Below are positions 3,845 through 5,395 of a DNA stretch of 5,395 nucleotides, in pieces; position 1 is the stretch's first letter, and each line of letters begins with the position of its first letter. The notes beneath the pieces are model-generated. The model ran no database searches and had not been told where the DNA came from. It saw only the letters and a list, made by a program, of their open reading frames with translations. A program made the position numbers and the translations under genes. Origin of the DNA: an uncultured Clostridia bacterium. GTDB lineage: Bacteria > Bacillota_A > Clostridia > TANB77 > CAG-508. The stretch covers positions 1 through 5,395 of the forward strand of contig CANQXO010000089.1 of the NCBI GenBank assembly GCA_947627825.1. The letters run 5' to 3'.

Positions 3845-5395
3845 ATGGAAAAGAAATTAATTCATTTAACTATTGATAATGTAAATGTAGAAGTTCCAGA
3901 GGGAACAACAATATTAGAGGCTGCAAGAAAAGTAAGTATTGATATTCCTACATTATGTTTTTTAAAAGACATTAATGAAAATGGTGATTGCAGAATGTGT
4001 GTGGTTGAGGTTGAAGGAAGACGAGGCTTAGCAACTTCATGTATTCAAAAAGTTGAAGAAGGAATGGTTGTTCATACTAACACACCTCAAGTTATGCAAG
4101 CTAGAAAAATGGTTTTAGATTTAACTTTATCAAATCATCATAGAGATTGTTTAACTTGTATTAGGTCAGGTAATTGTGAACTTCAAGCATTGGCAATTAA
4201 ATATAATGTTCAAGAAGTAAAGTATGATGGAGAAAAACACAAAGCTGAAGTTGATGATAAATCTCCTTCAATTGTTAGAGATTTTAAAAAATGTATTTTA
4301 TGTAGAAGATGCGTAAGTACCTGCAAAAAGGTACAGGATATTGGAGCAATAGATTGTGCAAGACGAGGATTTGATTCTTGCATTTCAACTATTGACAATA
4401 TTTCATTAAATGACTCAAACTGTGTATTTTGTGGTCAATGTATTGAAGCTTGTCCAACAGGTGCTTTACATGAAAAACTAAGTAGTGATTTAGTTTGGGA
4501 AAATATTAATAATCCAGATGTTATAACCATTGCTCAAACTGCACCAGCAGTAAGAGCAGGTTTAAGCGAGGAATTTGATACACCTCTTGGCGAAAACTCA
4601 GCTGGTAAAATGGTTACTGCTTTAAAGAGGATTGGATTTGATAAAGTATTTGATACAAATACCGGAGCTGACTTTACTATTATGGAAGAAGCAAATGAAT
4701 TTATTGATAGAGTAAAGAAAAACGGAACTTTACCAATGATTACTTCTTGTTGCCCAGCATGGGTTAGATTTGCAGAAAAGAATTTCCCAGACCAATTAAC
4801 TCATTTATCAACCTGTAAATCACCACATCAAATGTTTGGAGCAATTATCAAGTCATATTATGCTAAGAAGTTTAATATTGACCCTAAGAAGATATTTGTT
4901 GTATCTGTTATGCCTTGTACAGCTAAAAAGTATGAAGCTCAAAGAGAAGAAATGGAAGCTGATGGCATAAGAGATGTTGATGCTGTAATAACTACAAGAG
5001 AATTAGCTAGAATGATAAAAGAAAAAGGCTTAGAATTTAATAGCTTGGAAGATACAGAATTTGATGACCCTATGGGAGAAGCAACAGGTGCAGGTGCTAT
5101 ATTTGGAACAACAGGTGGAGTTATGGAAGCAGCACTTAGAACTGCAGCTGATATTTTAGAAGGTCAAGATTTAAAAGAAATTGAATATAAGCAAATAAGA
5201 GGAGAAAAAGGAATCAAAGAAGCAACTCTTAATATTGCAGGAAAAGAACTTAAAATTGCTGTTGTTTCAGGATTAGGAAATGCTAGAAAAGTTTTAAATG
5301 CAGTAAGAGATGGAAAGAGTGAATATCATTTCATAGAAATTATGGCTTGCCCAGGAGGATGCGTAATGGGTGGAGGTCAACCTATTAAGTCATCA
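3845..5395 (+). CDS. hydA: HydA: catalytic [FeFe]-hydrogenase subunit, 3' end outside window
   Basis: This is the catalytic subunit that interconverts protons and H2 at the H-cluster. The frame gives 517 residues and is still open at the window end; relative to CpI about 60 or more residues are missing. Domains in order: plant-type [2Fe-2S] domain (C38, C49, C52, C66); a [4Fe-4S] cluster with one His ligand (H98, C102, C105, C111); two [4Fe-4S] clusters of the ferredoxin domain (C150, C153, C156, C160 and C193, C196, C199, C203); and the H-domain from about 225. H-cluster motifs are TSCCPAW (L1, 300-306, ligand C303), MPCTAKKYEA (L2, 356-365, ligand C358) and ACPGGCVMGGGQP (L3, 501-513, ligands C502 and C506). 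Aligning to CpI with an offset of three, the proton-path residues C302, E282, E285, R289 and S322 are all kept. L1 has Ala where CpI has Gly. Whether a C-terminal [2Fe-2S] extension exists, as in T. maritima HydA, cannot be seen. Confidence 0.97.
   Translation, partial: MEKKLIHLTIDNVNVEVPEGTTILEAARKVSIDIPTLCFLKDINENGDCRMCVVEVEGRRGLATSCIQKVEEGMVVHTNTPQVMQARKMVLDLTLSNHHRDCLTCIRSGNCELQALAIKYNVQEVKYDGEKHKAEVDDKSPSIVRDFKKCILCRRCVSTCKKVQDIGAIDCARRGFDSCISTIDNISLNDSNCVFCGQCIEACPTGALHEKLSSDLVWENINNPDVITIAQTAPAVRAGLSEEFDTPLGENSAGKMVTALKRIGFDKVFDTNTGADFTIMEEANEFIDRVKKNGTLPMITSCCPAWVRFAEKNFPDQLTHLSTCKSPHQMFGAIIKSYYAKKFNIDPKKIFVVSVMPCTAKKYEAQREEMEADGIRDVDAVITTRELARMIKEKGLEFNSLEDTEFDDPMGEATGAGAIFGTTGGVMEAALRTAADILEGQDLKEIEYKQIRGEKGIKEATLNIAGKELKIAVVSGLGNARKVLNAVRDGKSEYHFIEIMACPGGCVMGGGQPIKSS

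Noticed and set aside
4210..4398. Antisense reading frame inside hydA
   Set aside because: It lies opposite the conserved 2x[4Fe-4S] region of HydA and shows no family features.
1466..5395. Frameshift or loss of key residues in the hyd genes
   Set aside because: All three frames are continuous and every expected cluster ligand in the visible sequence is present.

Overview
The window reads as a piece of a low-GC, strictly anaerobic Firmicutes genome, most likely a Clostridia-type fermenter. The evidence is the strong A/T bias in both genes and spacers, AGA-dominated arginine codons, strong AGGAGG ribosome binding sites, U-rich intrinsic terminators and a multi-subunit [FeFe]-hydrogenase operon. 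Tryptophan is encoded by TGG and no in-frame TGA was seen, so the standard code applies. All genes lie on the + strand. I cannot name the species.

Layout. (1) Positions 2-835 hold the 3' part of an unrecognised beta-rich protein whose start lies outside the window. A clear intrinsic terminator follows (841-873). (2) Positions 896-1111 hold a 71-residue protein with two membrane segments and a strong ribosome binding site, followed by a second clear terminator (1128-1163). (3) Positions 1112-1465 are a 354-base AT-rich spacer with no gene. It holds a 17/20 direct repeat, a nested stem-loop, a 13-bp perfect palindrome with a T-rich tail, a candidate promoter (1347-1375), a Rex-like redox operator candidate (1396-1413) and two mutually exclusive small hairpins just before hydC. 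(4) Positions 1466-5395 hold the hydrogenase operon in the order hydC (NuoE-like, 1466-1945), hydB (NuoF-like, 1978-3834), hydA (catalytic [FeFe]-hydrogenase, 3845 to beyond the window end). Gaps are only 32 and 10 bases.

How the genes work together. HydC and HydB form the diaphorase arm: HydB carries FMN, the NAD(H) site and several Fe-S clusters. HydA carries a CpI-like chain of clusters and the H-cluster. Trimeric enzymes of this architecture, such as Thermotoga maritima HydABC, couple NADH and reduced ferredoxin oxidation to H2 production by electron confurcation, or run the reverse bifurcating reaction. All expected cluster ligands in the visible protein are present, and the CpI proton-path residues are conserved in HydA. 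No maturation gene (hydE, hydF, hydG) is in the window. The hydrogenase operon is well explained by known biology. The least explained parts are the two upstream genes and the structured spacer; I found no convincing new multi-gene system.
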